Of a stretch of 21,435 nt of DNA, positions 7,982-15,602 are shown piece after piece. Made by a program: the position numbers and the translations under genes. The notes beneath the pieces were generated by a model. That model was not told the origin of the DNA and did not search any database. It saw only the letters and a list, made by a program, of their open reading frames with translations. This DNA is from VMCP01 sp964592635 (GTDB taxonomy: Bacteria > Bacteroidota > Bacteroidia > NS11-12g > UBA955). Each line of letters begins with the position of its first letter. Position 1 is the stretch's first letter. The stretch is from assembly GCA_964592635.1 (NCBI GenBank), contig CAZQFZ010000035.1, positions 1 to 21,435 on the forward strand. Reading direction: 5' to 3'.

Positions 7982-8142
7982 CGGATAAAAAGTAAACAAT
8001 TCTGCATTGTCTGAATTTTTAGATAATTCAAACGGGGCGCGAGTATGGGGATTCATGTGTATGGGCATATAAATTCGAGTATCAAACGAAAGTAGAAACG
8101 AATGAGTTGGTCGATTAATTTTACAAATTTACATGGAATGGT

Positions 8143-8150
8143 TAGTTTTG
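8143..8150 (+). promoter_or_regulatory. Probable -7 promoter box (TAGTTTTG) before the MmcQ-like gene
   Basis: Exact match to TAnnTTTG, ending 14 nt before the preferred ATG at 8165. It would lie inside the coding region if translation began at the upstream ATG 8102 or 8138, which supports the 8165 start. No clear -33 element. Confidence 0.45.
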
Positions 8151-8164
8151 TAAAATTATCACCA

Positions 8165-8527
8165 ATGAATTTTGACTGGGTCAACGAATATTGTTTGAGT
8201 AAACCGGCCACGGAAGCAACATTTCCTTTCGATGAAACCACATGCGTTTGGAAAGTTGCGGGTAAAATGTTTTGCTTGGCTGATATTCATGATTTTCAGA
8301 AAATAGCTGTAAAATGCGATCCTGAATTGGCTATTGAATTGAGAGAACAGTACGAACAAATTCAGGGTGCATTTCACATGAACAAGAAATTATGGAATCA
8401 AATTGAACTCGATGGTCTTTCAGAATCCTTTATTTCACAACAAATTGATCACAGTTACGAACTTGTGGTACAAAATTTGCCAAAGAAACTCCAACAACAA
8501 ATAAGAACAAACGAACATGATAACTAA
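8165..8527 (+). CDS. MmcQ/YjbR family protein
   Basis: 120 residues from ATG 8165. The N-terminus MNFDWVNEYCLSKPATEATF, then PFDETTCVWKVAGKMF, is the hallmark of the MmcQ/YjbR family, a small CyaY-like alpha/beta fold usually annotated as DNA-binding although its role is not settled. A WNQIELDG segment and a C-terminal helical pair (SYELVVQNLPKK) complete the domain. An upstream in-frame ATG at 8102 would add 21 residues that do not belong to the family, and a TAGTTTTG promoter box lies between, so 8165 is preferred. The stop overlaps the start of the isomerase gene by 11 nt, so the two are probably co-transcribed and coupled. Confidence 0.9.
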   Translation: MNFDWVNEYCLSKPATEATFPFDETTCVWKVAGKMFCLADIHDFQKIAVKCDPELAIELREQYEQIQGAFHMNKKLWNQIELDGLSESFISQQIDHSYELVVQNLPKKLQQQIRTNEHDN

Positions 8528-9587
8528 AATGAAAAGTTGGTTACTGTTGTCAGCCGCTGCGTTGACAAGTAGCTTTTTATCTGCAAACATTATGACAAAT
8601 CAGTATAACGATCCCGAAGTTTCCGGAGGCGGAAAAAATCTACCCGACGGACTTTACGCAAAAATGATTACCAACAAAGGCGAAATTTTATTGCAATTGC
8701 ATTACGACAAAACCCCCATTACCGTTTGCAATTTTGTGGGTTTGGCCGAAGGGAAAATAATCAACAGTGCTAAGCCCAAAGGCACCCCTTTTTACAATGG
8801 ATTAACATTTCACCGCGTAATTAATGATTTCATGATTCAGGGTGGTGACCCAGATGGCACTGGTGCTGGTGGACCTGGTTATCGCTTTGAAGATGAAATT
8901 GTTCCCGAATTAAAACACACAGGTCCTGGTATCTTATCGATGGCCAATGCTGGTCCAGGCACCAACGGTTCACAATTTTTCATTACTCACGTTGCCACAC
9001 CTTGGTTAGACGGTATGCACACCGTGTTTGGGAAAGTGATCACTGGGCAAGAGGTTGTTAACGCCATTCAACAAGGTGATAAAATTGAAACCATAGAAAT
9101 CATTCGCGTGGGAGAACAAGCAAACAAATTTAAAGCAGATCAGGCTGCAATGACACAATATCAAGCGGAAATGGCACAAAGAAAAATCAAAGCTGAAGAA
9201 GCAGAAAAATTAAAGTTCGAAAATTGGGTAAAAACCAATTATCCAACAGCAAAACCCACTGGAACCGGACTTTGGTATGTAGTCGAAAAAGAAGGCACCG
9301 GTGAAATGGCTACACGTGGTAAAACTGTAGCGGTACATTATGCTGGAAAATTAACAGATGGCACGGAATTCGACAATTCTTACAAACGCGGTCAACCCAT
9401 TGATTTTAAATTGGGTATTGGTCAAGTAATTCCAGGCTGGGATGAAGGAATTGCCTTGATGAAAGTGGGTGCAAAATACAAATTAATTATCCCTTCTGAA
9501 TTGGGTTATGGAAAACGCGGTGCAGGTGGAGTAATACCTCCAAATGCCACTTTGATTTTCGACACTGAATTGGTAAGCGTAAAATAA
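8517..9587 (+). CDS. Dual-family peptidyl-prolyl isomerase: cyclophilin fused to FKBP, exported
   Basis: 356 residues. An N-terminal signal peptide (about 1-24) sends it out of the cytoplasm. Residues about 45-200 form a cyclophilin domain with FHRVINDFMIQGGD (catalytic Arg100, Phe105, Gln108), NGSQFFIT (150-157) and a Trp163-Leu-Asp-Gly-Met-His168 segment matching the cyclosporin-contacting Trp and His of human CypA. A charged helical linker (about 203-240) leads to an FKBP domain (about 262-356) with VHYAGKLTDGTEFDNS, VIPGWDEG and GYGKRGAGGVIPPN. Both halves keep their catalytic signatures, so it should be a folding factor for exported or outer-membrane proteins. ATG 8517 overlaps the MmcQ gene; ATG 8529 is an equally good start that keeps the signal peptide. 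A strong terminator follows at 9658-9703. Confidence 0.95.
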   Translation: MITKMKSWLLLSAAALTSSFLSANIMTNQYNDPEVSGGGKNLPDGLYAKMITNKGEILLQLHYDKTPITVCNFVGLAEGKIINSAKPKGTPFYNGLTFHRVINDFMIQGGDPDGTGAGGPGYRFEDEIVPELKHTGPGILSMANAGPGTNGSQFFITHVATPWLDGMHTVFGKVITGQEVVNAIQQGDKIETIEIIRVGEQANKFKADQAAMTQYQAEMAQRKIKAEEAEKLKFENWVKTNYPTAKPTGTGLWYVVEKEGTGEMATRGKTVAVHYAGKLTDGTEFDNSYKRGQPIDFKLGIGQVIPGWDEGIALMKVGAKYKLIIPSELGYGKRGAGGVIPPNATLIFDTELVSVK

Positions 9588-9657
9588 TTTTACCGTTACC
9601 ATCTTTTTATCAGTTCAATGAATCGATAAAATTCTCACTTTTTTATTTCAAATAATT

Positions 9658-9703
9658 AAATTGCGGTATTGAAATGGTTTCAGTTCATACCGCAATTTTT
9701 TTT
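9658..9703 (+). terminator. Strong intrinsic terminator of the MmcQ-isomerase unit, overlapping the methyltransferase start
   Basis: AAATTGCGGTAT (9658-9669) is the exact reverse complement of ATACCGCAATTT (9687-9698). The 17-nt loop can itself pair (TGAAA with TTTCA). The 3' arm runs into eight T (9696-9703). It sits 70 nt after the isomerase stop. Its second arm and T-tract encode residues 7-12 of the next gene. Confidence 0.85.
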
Positions 9704-10433
9704 GGATGCCAAAATTTGGCAATCTTCTGAAAAATTGCATCAGCAATGCAACATCTGTGGCTTCTTTCCCATTTATTGGTTTCCACGGGGACACAATTTA
9801 CCCATCATTGAACAGCTCAAAATAATTGGTGCAGGTAGGCGAAACGTGGATTGTCCCAATTGTGCTTCATCCGATCGCGACCGTTTGGTCTATCAATTTT
9901 TGATGGAGCAGGATTTACATCCCCAGAAAATACTCCACATTGCCCCAGAAAAGCCATTATTCAAGGCACTAAAATCACAATTTCAGTGTGAAATCATAGC
10001 AATAGATAATCGCTCAGCAGGATATAAATTTGCGTACGGAAAACATGTAAAACAAGGAGATGTTCGCAAATTGCAATTCGCTGACAACCAATTCGATATC
10101 ATCATTTGCAACCATGTTTTAGAACATGTGGTAGAAGAAAAAAAGGCATTGTTAGAAATTCAGCGTGTACTCAAACCCGGTGGTTCAGCAATAGTACAAA
10201 TTCCTTACTCTCTCGTATTATCGCAAACCATCGAAGCAGATTCGCATTGGAATAAAATAGAACGAGAGAAATATCTAGGGCAATGGGATCATGTTCGACT
10301 TTATGGTAGTGACTTTTTTACTAGGTGGAGAAATTGGGGTTTGAACGTAGAAAAAGTTGAATTAAAGGAATCGATTGATATTCAAAGAAATTGTTTAAAC
10401 AATTTGGAACATATCATCCTTGTAAAAAAGTAA
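9669..10433 (+). CDS. Class I SAM-dependent methyltransferase with N-terminal zinc-ribbon-like cysteines; start uncertain
   Basis: 254 residues if started at TTG 9669. Two CxxC pairs (CNICG near residues 28-32 and CPNC near 62-65) resemble a zinc ribbon. The Rossmann methyltransferase core follows, with an ILHIAPE strand in place of the usual glycine motif I, an acidic AID near residue 116, FDIIICNHVLEHV (the aspartate and LEH of motif IV) and LKPGG. Such proteins usually modify small molecules or glycans; the substrate is unknown. No in-frame ATG occurs before residue 79, after the cysteines and the start of the core. Possible starts are TTG 9669, ATT 9660, TTG 9702 or TTG 9735. The first three lie in the terminator hairpin or its T-tract. 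The FIPQFFLDAKIW stretch resembles the N-terminal helix of such proteins as I remember them, favouring 9669. Confidence 0.85.
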   Translation: MKWFQFIPQFFLDAKIWQSSEKLHQQCNICGFFPIYWFPRGHNLPIIEQLKIIGAGRRNVDCPNCASSDRDRLVYQFLMEQDLHPQKILHIAPEKPLFKALKSQFQCEIIAIDNRSAGYKFAYGKHVKQGDVRKLQFADNQFDIIICNHVLEHVVEEKKALLEIQRVLKPGGSAIVQIPYSLVLSQTIEADSHWNKIEREKYLGQWDHVRLYGSDFFTRWRNWGLNVEKVELKESIDIQRNCLNNLEHIILVKK

Positions 10434-10452
10434 AAATGGATATTTAATTGAG

Positions 10453-10531
10453 ATGATATTCCAAAAAAATTGTAATGATTCAAGTCAATTTCTATATATT
10501 TACAAATCTTAGTGTAACATATCATTTTTTT
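10453..10531 (+). terminator. Weak AT-rich stem-loop with T-tract after the methyltransferase
   Basis: ATGATAT (10453-10459) can pair with ATATCAT (10519-10525), enclosing a second pair TTGTAA (10470-10475)/TTACAA (10500-10505). Seven T follow (10525-10531). Stem stability is low. The same region holds TTG (10470) and TATATTTA (10495-10502), a near match to a Bacteroidota promoter that could serve the fibre gene. The rest of the 187-nt gap shows nothing further. Confidence 0.28.
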
Positions 10532-10620
10532 ATTATTTTATAACAAACATATTATTTTCCACGAACGAATAGTAATAAGAACTGATTCATTGCATTTTTA
10601 TCCAATCATTTATAAAACTC

Positions 10621-12453
10621 ATGTCTTCTAAATACAAAATTCACGTTTTCCTAATTGCAATATTTTCTTTTGTAGGGTCGTATGCACAAAATGTCGGAAT
10701 CAATGAAACCGGTTCCAATCCGGATGGCTCCGCTATGCTGGATATAACATCAACGAATAAAGGTATTTTGATTCCCCGCTTATCTCGGGCCCAAAAAAAT
10801 TTAATTAATACTCCTGCCAATGGTCTTTTAATTTACCAAACCGACGACACCGTGGGATTTTGGTATTACGAAACCAATAAATGGGTGCCGTTAATGCGTT
10901 CGATGACTTTTGGAAAGGGTTTGACTGGGGGTTATATACAAGGAAAAGGATCGGTTGATATTAACAAATCAGGTGCAGTTGCAGGCAGTTATGGAAATGA
11001 CAAAGAATATCCGGTGTTATCGGTGAATGATTATGGCCAAGTAACGGTAATTGCCAACAAAAAATTCATTGATAACGATACAAACAATGAAATACAAAAA
11101 ATTCGTCTATCTAAAGACACCGTTTACTTATCTAAAAATGGCGGTTTTGTTCATCTAAATGGATTTTGGGGAACCACAGGCAATAGCGGCTTAAATTCCA
11201 GTAGTTTTTTGGGAACATTGAATTCCGTTCCATTAAAATTCCGTGTTAACAACACTTGGTTTGGAGAGTTAAATCATTCAAATAGCAACATTTCATTGGG
11301 ATATTCATCCAATTCTGGTTCCACCGGTTATTCAAATATTGCAATCGGCAGAGAAGCTTTAAGTGCAAACCAAGGGGGATACTACAATACGGCACTCGGT
11401 TGGCAAGCAATGTACGATAATAATACGGGCAACTACAACACCGCCTTAGGTGCGGCTTCTTTGTATGCCAACTCAACAGGTGCTTACAACGTGGGAATTG
11501 GATATGAACCATTGCGTTCAAATACTTCTGGTAGTTTCAATATAGGAATTGGATTCAGAAGTTTGTATAGCAATACCTCGGGTACATACAATGTAGGTGT
11601 TGGAATGTACTCGCTCTTATATAATATTTCCGGTGTCATGAATGCCGCTGTTGGTTACTATGCATTAGGAGCAAACGTTTATGGACATTACAATGCTGGT
11701 TTAGGAAATTACGCATTAACTAACAATAACTTAGGTATTGGAAATGCATTTGTTGGTTATGCATCAGGATATTACAACAGTTCAGGTTATTACAACCAAG
11801 GCGTAGGTTATTACGCTGGCTTTTTGAATGGTACAGGTTACTACAACAGTTCCTTAGGATATTACAATGGTCCCAATCAATCAAACCTAGACAATACAAC
11901 CACTATTGGATCAAACACTTGGACAACTGCGAGCAATCAAGTGCGTGTGGGCAGTACTTCCGTAACCAGTATCGGGGGAAGTGTTGGCTGGACTAATTTA
12001 AGCGATGCACGCTTTAAACGCAATATTCAAAAAACCGTCAAGGGTTTGGACTTTATCATGAAACTCGAACCTGTTACCTACAATTTAGATGTAAGGGGAA
12101 TCAATGCATTTTTGGGTATGGACTCCGACACTATCATGTTTAAAGGAAAATACGACCAAGAAAAAATTCGTTATTCAGGATTTATTGCCCAAGAAGTTGA
12201 AAAAGCGGCAAATTCTGTGGGCTACGATTTCTCTGGCGTAGATAAACCGAAAAATGATAAAGATTATTACGGATTGCGATACAGCGAATTTGTAGTACCG
12301 TTGGTAAAAGCTGTTCAAGAACAACAACTAATGATTGAGAAACAAGCTCAACAATTAAATGCCCAACAACAACAAATTCAAGAATTGATTAAACAAAATC
12401 AAGAGATTATTCAATTGAATCAAAACTTACTTAAAAAAATAAATCAACAATAA
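10621..12453 (+). CDS. Secreted surface fibre with tandem 17-residue repeats and C-terminal S74 self-cleaving chaperone domain
   Basis: 610 residues. Signal peptide at 1-22 (SYA before Gln). Residues 23-95 form the N-terminal module common to Bacteroidota tail-fibre-domain proteins (NVGINETGSNPDGSAMLDI, IPRLSRAQ). Residues about 100-150 contain a fibre-shaft motif (PVLSVNDYGQVTV). Residues 238-407 are ten units of exactly 17 residues, consensus YNxxxGxxxLxxNxxGx, becoming Tyr-rich toward the end. Residues about 455-565 are the peptidase S74/endosialidase chaperone domain. Ser461 and Lys466 in SDARFK match the catalytic pair, so cleavage is expected between Ser461 and Asp462 after trimerisation. 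A Gln-rich coiled coil (about 565-610) ends the protein. No T9SS C-terminal signal or lipobox is visible. It lies 18 nt upstream of the PKD/T9SS gene, so the two probably form one surface unit. Confidence 0.92.
   Translation: MSSKYKIHVFLIAIFSFVGSYAQNVGINETGSNPDGSAMLDITSTNKGILIPRLSRAQKNLINTPANGLLIYQTDDTVGFWYYETNKWVPLMRSMTFGKGLTGGYIQGKGSVDINKSGAVAGSYGNDKEYPVLSVNDYGQVTVIANKKFIDNDTNNEIQKIRLSKDTVYLSKNGGFVHLNGFWGTTGNSGLNSSSFLGTLNSVPLKFRVNNTWFGELNHSNSNISLGYSSNSGSTGYSNIAIGREALSANQGGYYNTALGWQAMYDNNTGNYNTALGAASLYANSTGAYNVGIGYEPLRSNTSGSFNIGIGFRSLYSNTSGTYNVGVGMYSLLYNISGVMNAAVGYYALGANVYGHYNAGLGNYALTNNNLGIGNAFVGYASGYYNSSGYYNQGVGYYAGFLNGTGYYNSSLGYYNGPNQSNLDNTTTIGSNTWTTASNQVRVGSTSVTSIGGSVGWTNLSDARFKRNIQKTVKGLDFIMKLEPVTYNLDVRGINAFLGMDSDTIMFKGKYDQEKIRYSGFIAQEVEKAANSVGYDFSGVDKPKNDKDYYGLRYSEFVVPLVKAVQEQQLMIEKQAQQLNAQQQQIQELIKQNQEIIQLNQNLLKKINQQ
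11332..11841 (+). repeat. Ten degenerate 51-bp coding repeats in the fibre gene
   Basis: Units start at residues 238, 255, 272, 289, 306, 323, 340, 357, 374 and 391, with an eleventh partial unit at 408. The period is strictly 17 codons without indels. DNA identity between units is moderate, so the array is old or under selection for protein pattern only. Confidence 0.85.
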
Positions 12454-12471
12454 TCTACAACCGATCTTTTC

Positions 12472-14790
12472 ATGAACAAAACTATAAAATCGAGTTGGAC
12501 CTATCTGCTCGTTGGTTTCTCCACCCTATTTTTAACCAACTTGAACGCCCAGGGTTTGGTTCAAAATGGTGGACATATTGTTCAAACTTCTGGTTCCAAC
12601 ATCATCATAGCAGGCAACAATGGAAATTACAAATCCATTGGTAAGTCAAACATAAAACTTTCGCCCAATGCTACTTTTATAGTAAATAAAAACTGGACAA
12701 ACAACGGCTCAACACCTGTTTTTTCAACCAACAATGGCAAAGTTGAATTGCGCGGTGTAAATATCACTATTGACGGTAATTCTACCACCCATTTCCCTGA
12801 TTTGAATACTAATGGAAACGGCAAAGTCGATTTATTTGTAAACACTTTGGTTGGTGGAGGAATTTCAGGTGGCGGTACCGGCATTCTTCGTTTAAACAAC
12901 TCCCAGATTGTTCTTAATTCTAGGAAGTTAATTATAAACAACAAAAGCTCCAATGCCATAACTTATTCGAGTAATGGAGGTATTTTGTCTGAAACAAATT
13001 CGTCGGCCGGTTACGGTAGAGTACAATGGAATATTCGAAATGGTGATGCAGGTCCCATTTTTATCGTGCCTTTTATCAATCAAAACGGACAGCGAATTAG
13101 TTTTCAATTCAGTATAAATGGTGCCGGACAATCCACTACCGATTCGGGATTTATTGTTGCATCCACCTTCCCCACGTCCGACGTCCCCAAACCAAATAAT
13201 CGACCCTTACCTATCGGTGTTTTCAACACGGACAACGAATGCGAAGGCGAAAATTCGGAACGATTTATCAATCGATATTGGATGATTGAAGACGGTGGAT
13301 ATACAATTAAACCTGATGTCACTTTAGATTTTCAGTATGCTGATTTGGATTTTCAGGGAAGCAATGATGTGATTACTGAAAATAATCTAGGTGCTATAAA
13401 ATGGAACTCCGCATTGGGAAAATGGCTATATCCATTGGTGGGCACGTTAAACGCTTCCAAAAACAGACTTTCATATCGAAGCAAGCAAAATTTTTCCGGG
13501 ATTTGGACACTTTCAGATACAACACCTTATCCTAAAGCAGACTTTGTTTTTTCGGGATTTTGTGAAAAAGATTCCATTATTTTCATGGATAAATCAGGTG
13601 TGAGCACGGATAAAATCACCAATTGGCTCTGGAGTTTCGGGGATGGGCAATTTAGCGGACTACAGCATCCTGTACATTTTTACACACCTGCGGGTAATTT
13701 CAATGTGCAATTAGTCATTCGTTCTGAATCGGGATGTCAAGATACCGCAACGAAAAGCGCACTGATTTTTGCAGCACCTAAGGCGCTTTTTCAATTATCT
13801 GATACCTGTGAAAACGCTCGAATGGGATTTGAGTCGCTCAGTTGGCCGGGTACTGGTTTCATTGCTGCAGAATATTGGAATTTAGGCGATGGCTCGCCTC
13901 AATTTGTGGGTAAAAAAGGCACACATTACTACGGTTCAGTTGGACTACCCGAAATTCGATTGATTGTATATAACAGCAAAGGCTGCAAAGACACTTTTTT
14001 GCGTCAATCGTACATTGCACCTAAGCCCTATGCAGCTGTTCAATTCAAAAACGATTGTCAGTACAGTCCCATTACTTTCACAAACGGTTCAACGCCAGGA
14101 GGCGGCAGTATTACGGGTTATATGTGGGATTTTGGCAATGATCGCCGATCAACCAACTCTACTGAAACAATTGCATATAAAGAATTTGGAAATTACAATG
14201 TGTTTTTCAGTGTACGGAACTCTTACGGGTGTTCTGACACGCAAATCTTACCCATAGAAATATATCCAAGAGCGATAGCCGATTTTAGAGTTAACCCGGA
14301 TGAACCCAAGATGTTGGAGCCAACTTATTTTACAAGTACATCTGAATACGATGATAATTGGGTTTGGGATTTTGGAGATGGTTATTTTTCCACTTTAGAA
14401 AATCCATCTCATGATTTTGAAACACACAACACCTATCGAGTTTCATTAATTGCGAGTACACAATACGGTTGTGCCGATACCATCTCAAAAGATGTAATTA
14501 TCCGTTCAAAACCATTGTATTGGTTTCCCAATGCATTTACGCCTGTGAATTCTGAAGATCGAAATGATGAGTTTGGCTTGGTTACTCCATTGCGAATTAC
14601 AGAATACGAATTCACTATTTATAACCGTTGGGGAGAATTGATATTTATTACAACTGATCCCAATAAAAAATGGGATGGCACATACAACGGTAAAATGTGC
14701 GTTCCTGGACAATACATTTATCAGGCTTCGTTCAAAAATCCCGAAAAAGAGATCAAAGTGTATAAAGGCACTGTAAATTTACTTAAATAG
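12472..14790 (+). CDS. Multi-PKD surface protein with gliding-motility/T9SS type B C-terminal domain
   Basis: 772 residues. Signal peptide at 1-26 (NLNA before Gln). Residues about 30-350 are a beta-rich Gly/Asn/Ser region of unknown fold. Four PKD-like domains follow at about 355-435, 436-514, 518-597 and 602-677, with FGDG, LGDG, FGND and FGDG cores and a repeated GCxDT ending. The first three each have an early Cys (364, 446, 529) and a late Cys (422, 505, 587) that could form a disulfide. The fourth has only the late one (667). Residues 684-772 are the gliding-motility-associated C-terminal domain (FPNAFTPVNSEDRNDEF, YNRWGELIF, WDGTYNG, GQYIYQ), which directs export through the type IX secretion system. 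It starts 18 nt after the fibre gene. Likely a surface adhesin or scaffold; the ligand is unknown. Confidence 0.94.
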   Translation: MNKTIKSSWTYLLVGFSTLFLTNLNAQGLVQNGGHIVQTSGSNIIIAGNNGNYKSIGKSNIKLSPNATFIVNKNWTNNGSTPVFSTNNGKVELRGVNITIDGNSTTHFPDLNTNGNGKVDLFVNTLVGGGISGGGTGILRLNNSQIVLNSRKLIINNKSSNAITYSSNGGILSETNSSAGYGRVQWNIRNGDAGPIFIVPFINQNGQRISFQFSINGAGQSTTDSGFIVASTFPTSDVPKPNNRPLPIGVFNTDNECEGENSERFINRYWMIEDGGYTIKPDVTLDFQYADLDFQGSNDVITENNLGAIKWNSALGKWLYPLVGTLNASKNRLSYRSKQNFSGIWTLSDTTPYPKADFVFSGFCEKDSIIFMDKSGVSTDKITNWLWSFGDGQFSGLQHPVHFYTPAGNFNVQLVIRSESGCQDTATKSALIFAAPKALFQLSDTCENARMGFESLSWPGTGFIAAEYWNLGDGSPQFVGKKGTHYYGSVGLPEIRLIVYNSKGCKDTFLRQSYIAPKPYAAVQFKNDCQYSPITFTNGSTPGGGSITGYMWDFGNDRRSTNSTETIAYKEFGNYNVFFSVRNSYGCSDTQILPIEIYPRAIADFRVNPDEPKMLEPTYFTSTSEYDDNWVWDFGDGYFSTLENPSHDFETHNTYRVSLIASTQYGCADTISKDVIIRSKPLYWFPNAFTPVNSEDRNDEFGLVTPLRITEYEFTIYNRWGELIFITTDPNKKWDGTYNGKMCVPGQYIYQASFKNPEKEIKVYKGTVNLLK

Positions 14791-14837
14791 AATTTTGGAT
14801 GTTGATAATCCATCCATCAATCAATATATTGAGAGTT

Positions 14838-14924
14838 AAAAATGGAATCGACTTTCAAATACAGTTATTTCATTTCTATATAATTCCGATGAAGCTGCAA
14901 CATTCCTCGTTGTTCCATTTTTTT
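14838..14924 (+). terminator. Weak candidate terminator of the fibre/PKD unit, partly inside the Crp/Fnr gene
   Basis: AAAAATGGAA (14838-14847) is the exact reverse complement of TTCCATTTTT (14913-14922), 65 nt apart, and the second arm runs into seven T (14918-14924). A small inner stem GCAAC/GTTGT (14897-14913) also precedes the T-tract. The long loop lowers confidence. The 3' arm lies in the convergent regulator gene. Confidence 0.33.
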
Positions 14925-15500
14925 CAATAATCGAGAAACAACTTCTCTAGAAGTGTTCAAATCATTGGCAATTGCTTGGTGAGACATTTCTATGATTTGT
15001 CCTTGTTTGTTGAGGGTTTTCTGTTTTTTCAAATAGAATTCTAATCGTTCGTCCATACCTCGAAATGCTACATGGTCTAATACGGTAAGCACTTCTTCAA
15101 ATCGGTTTCTATAGGTGTTTATTACAAATTCTTGCCAAGATTGATACTCCCGAACCCATTGATTCACTTTTACTATGGGTATCATTAATACCTCAGTGTC
15201 TTCAACTGCAATGGCCATTACCTGACTGGTTTCTTGATTTTTTAAACAAGCCAGAGACATGGCACAAGCTTGCCCATTTTTGAGATAATATAAAAAATAC
15301 TCTCCCCCATCTTCTCCTTCTCGGTATATTTTCAAAATACCCCGCAAAACAATAATTACTGAAGATAGATGCTGTCCTGTTCGAATTAAAACCTCTCCTT
15401 GCTCTATTTCGTTTACCTCTCCAAACGCAGAAATCTCTTTGAGTAACTCAATTTCAATTTCAGGAAATTTTAATTTCAAATGCTCTGGACTAATTTTCAT
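14865..15500 (-). CDS. Crp/Fnr family transcription regulator
   Basis: 211 residues, normal family length. The N-terminal cyclic-nucleotide-binding-like beta-roll covers about 15-115 (QGEVLIRTGQHLSSVIIVLRG), followed by the dimer helix (about 116-150) and a C-terminal winged helix (about 150-209) with recognition segment LNTSREVVSRLLKKMEQRG. The region that holds the cAMP-binding Glu and Arg in Crp reads QACAMSLACLKNQETSQ here, without the conserved Arg and with two cysteines (Cys79, Cys85). A nucleotide is therefore an unlikely ligand, and a redox or sulfur signal is possible by inference. It is divergent from the secreted-unknown/barrel operon across 215 nt that contain a promoter box for each side and a dyad. 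It may regulate that operon, itself, or distant genes. Confidence 0.93.
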   Translation of the reverse strand: MKISPEHLKLKFPEIEIELLKEISAFGEVNEIEQGEVLIRTGQHLSSVIIVLRGILKIYREGEDGGEYFLYYLKNGQACAMSLACLKNQETSQVMAIAVEDTEVLMIPIVKVNQWVREYQSWQEFVINTYRNRFEEVLTVLDHVAFRGMDERLEFYLKKQKTLNKQGQIIEMSHQAIANDLNTSREVVSRLLKKMEQRGMLQLHRNYIEMK

Positions 15501-15526
15501 TGGAATTTATTTTGGAATCAATTACT

Positions 15527-15534
15527 CAAAATTA
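15527..15534 (-). promoter_or_regulatory. Probable -7 promoter box (TAATTTTG) of the Crp/Fnr gene
   Basis: Reverse-strand TAATTTTG, an exact TAnnTTTG match ending 26 nt before ATG 15500. The same octamer occurs on the plus strand at 15580-15587, giving a symmetrical divergent promoter pair. Confidence 0.5.
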
Positions 15535-15579
15535 TCTCTTTTTCAGTAAATTCTATGGTGTTAAATCAATAATAATAGT

Positions 15580-15587
15580 TAATTTTG
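15580..15587 (+). promoter_or_regulatory. Probable -7 promoter box (TAATTTTG) of the secreted-unknown/DUF5723 operon
   Basis: Exact TAnnTTTG match, 128 nt before ATG 15716. If used, the transcript has a leader of about 120 nt that contains the 15603-15626 dyad near its 5' end. Confidence 0.45.
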
Positions 15588-15602
15588 AATATAAAAGCAC
15601 TT

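Noticed and set aside
7304..8068. Two overlapping frames across the N gap that look like a frameshifted or duplicated gene
   Set aside because: The shift is produced by 155 nt of gap plus duplicated contig end; collapsing it restores one frame. A biological frameshift or tandem duplication is not needed.
8102..8164. Upstream start for the MmcQ-like gene
   Set aside because: The extra 21 residues are not part of the family and a TAGTTTTG promoter box lies within them.
11332..11841. CRISPR-like regular repeats
   Set aside because: The 51-bp period is in-frame coding repetition with degenerate units and no conserved repeat/variable spacer structure.
10621..12453. Prophage tail-fibre gene
   Set aside because: The S74 domain is phage-like, but the protein has a signal peptide and a Bacteroidota N-terminal module, and no other phage genes are present.
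13964..14257. Plus-strand open frame overlapping the PKD gene in another frame
   Set aside because: It lies wholly inside the clear PKD-domain frame and its peptide has no recognisable features. The same applies to many antisense frames elsewhere in the window.
14796..14820. Stem TGGATG/CATCCA after the PKD gene as its terminator
   Set aside because: Six base pairs without a following T-tract; the surrounding CAAT/CATC tetramers explain the symmetry.
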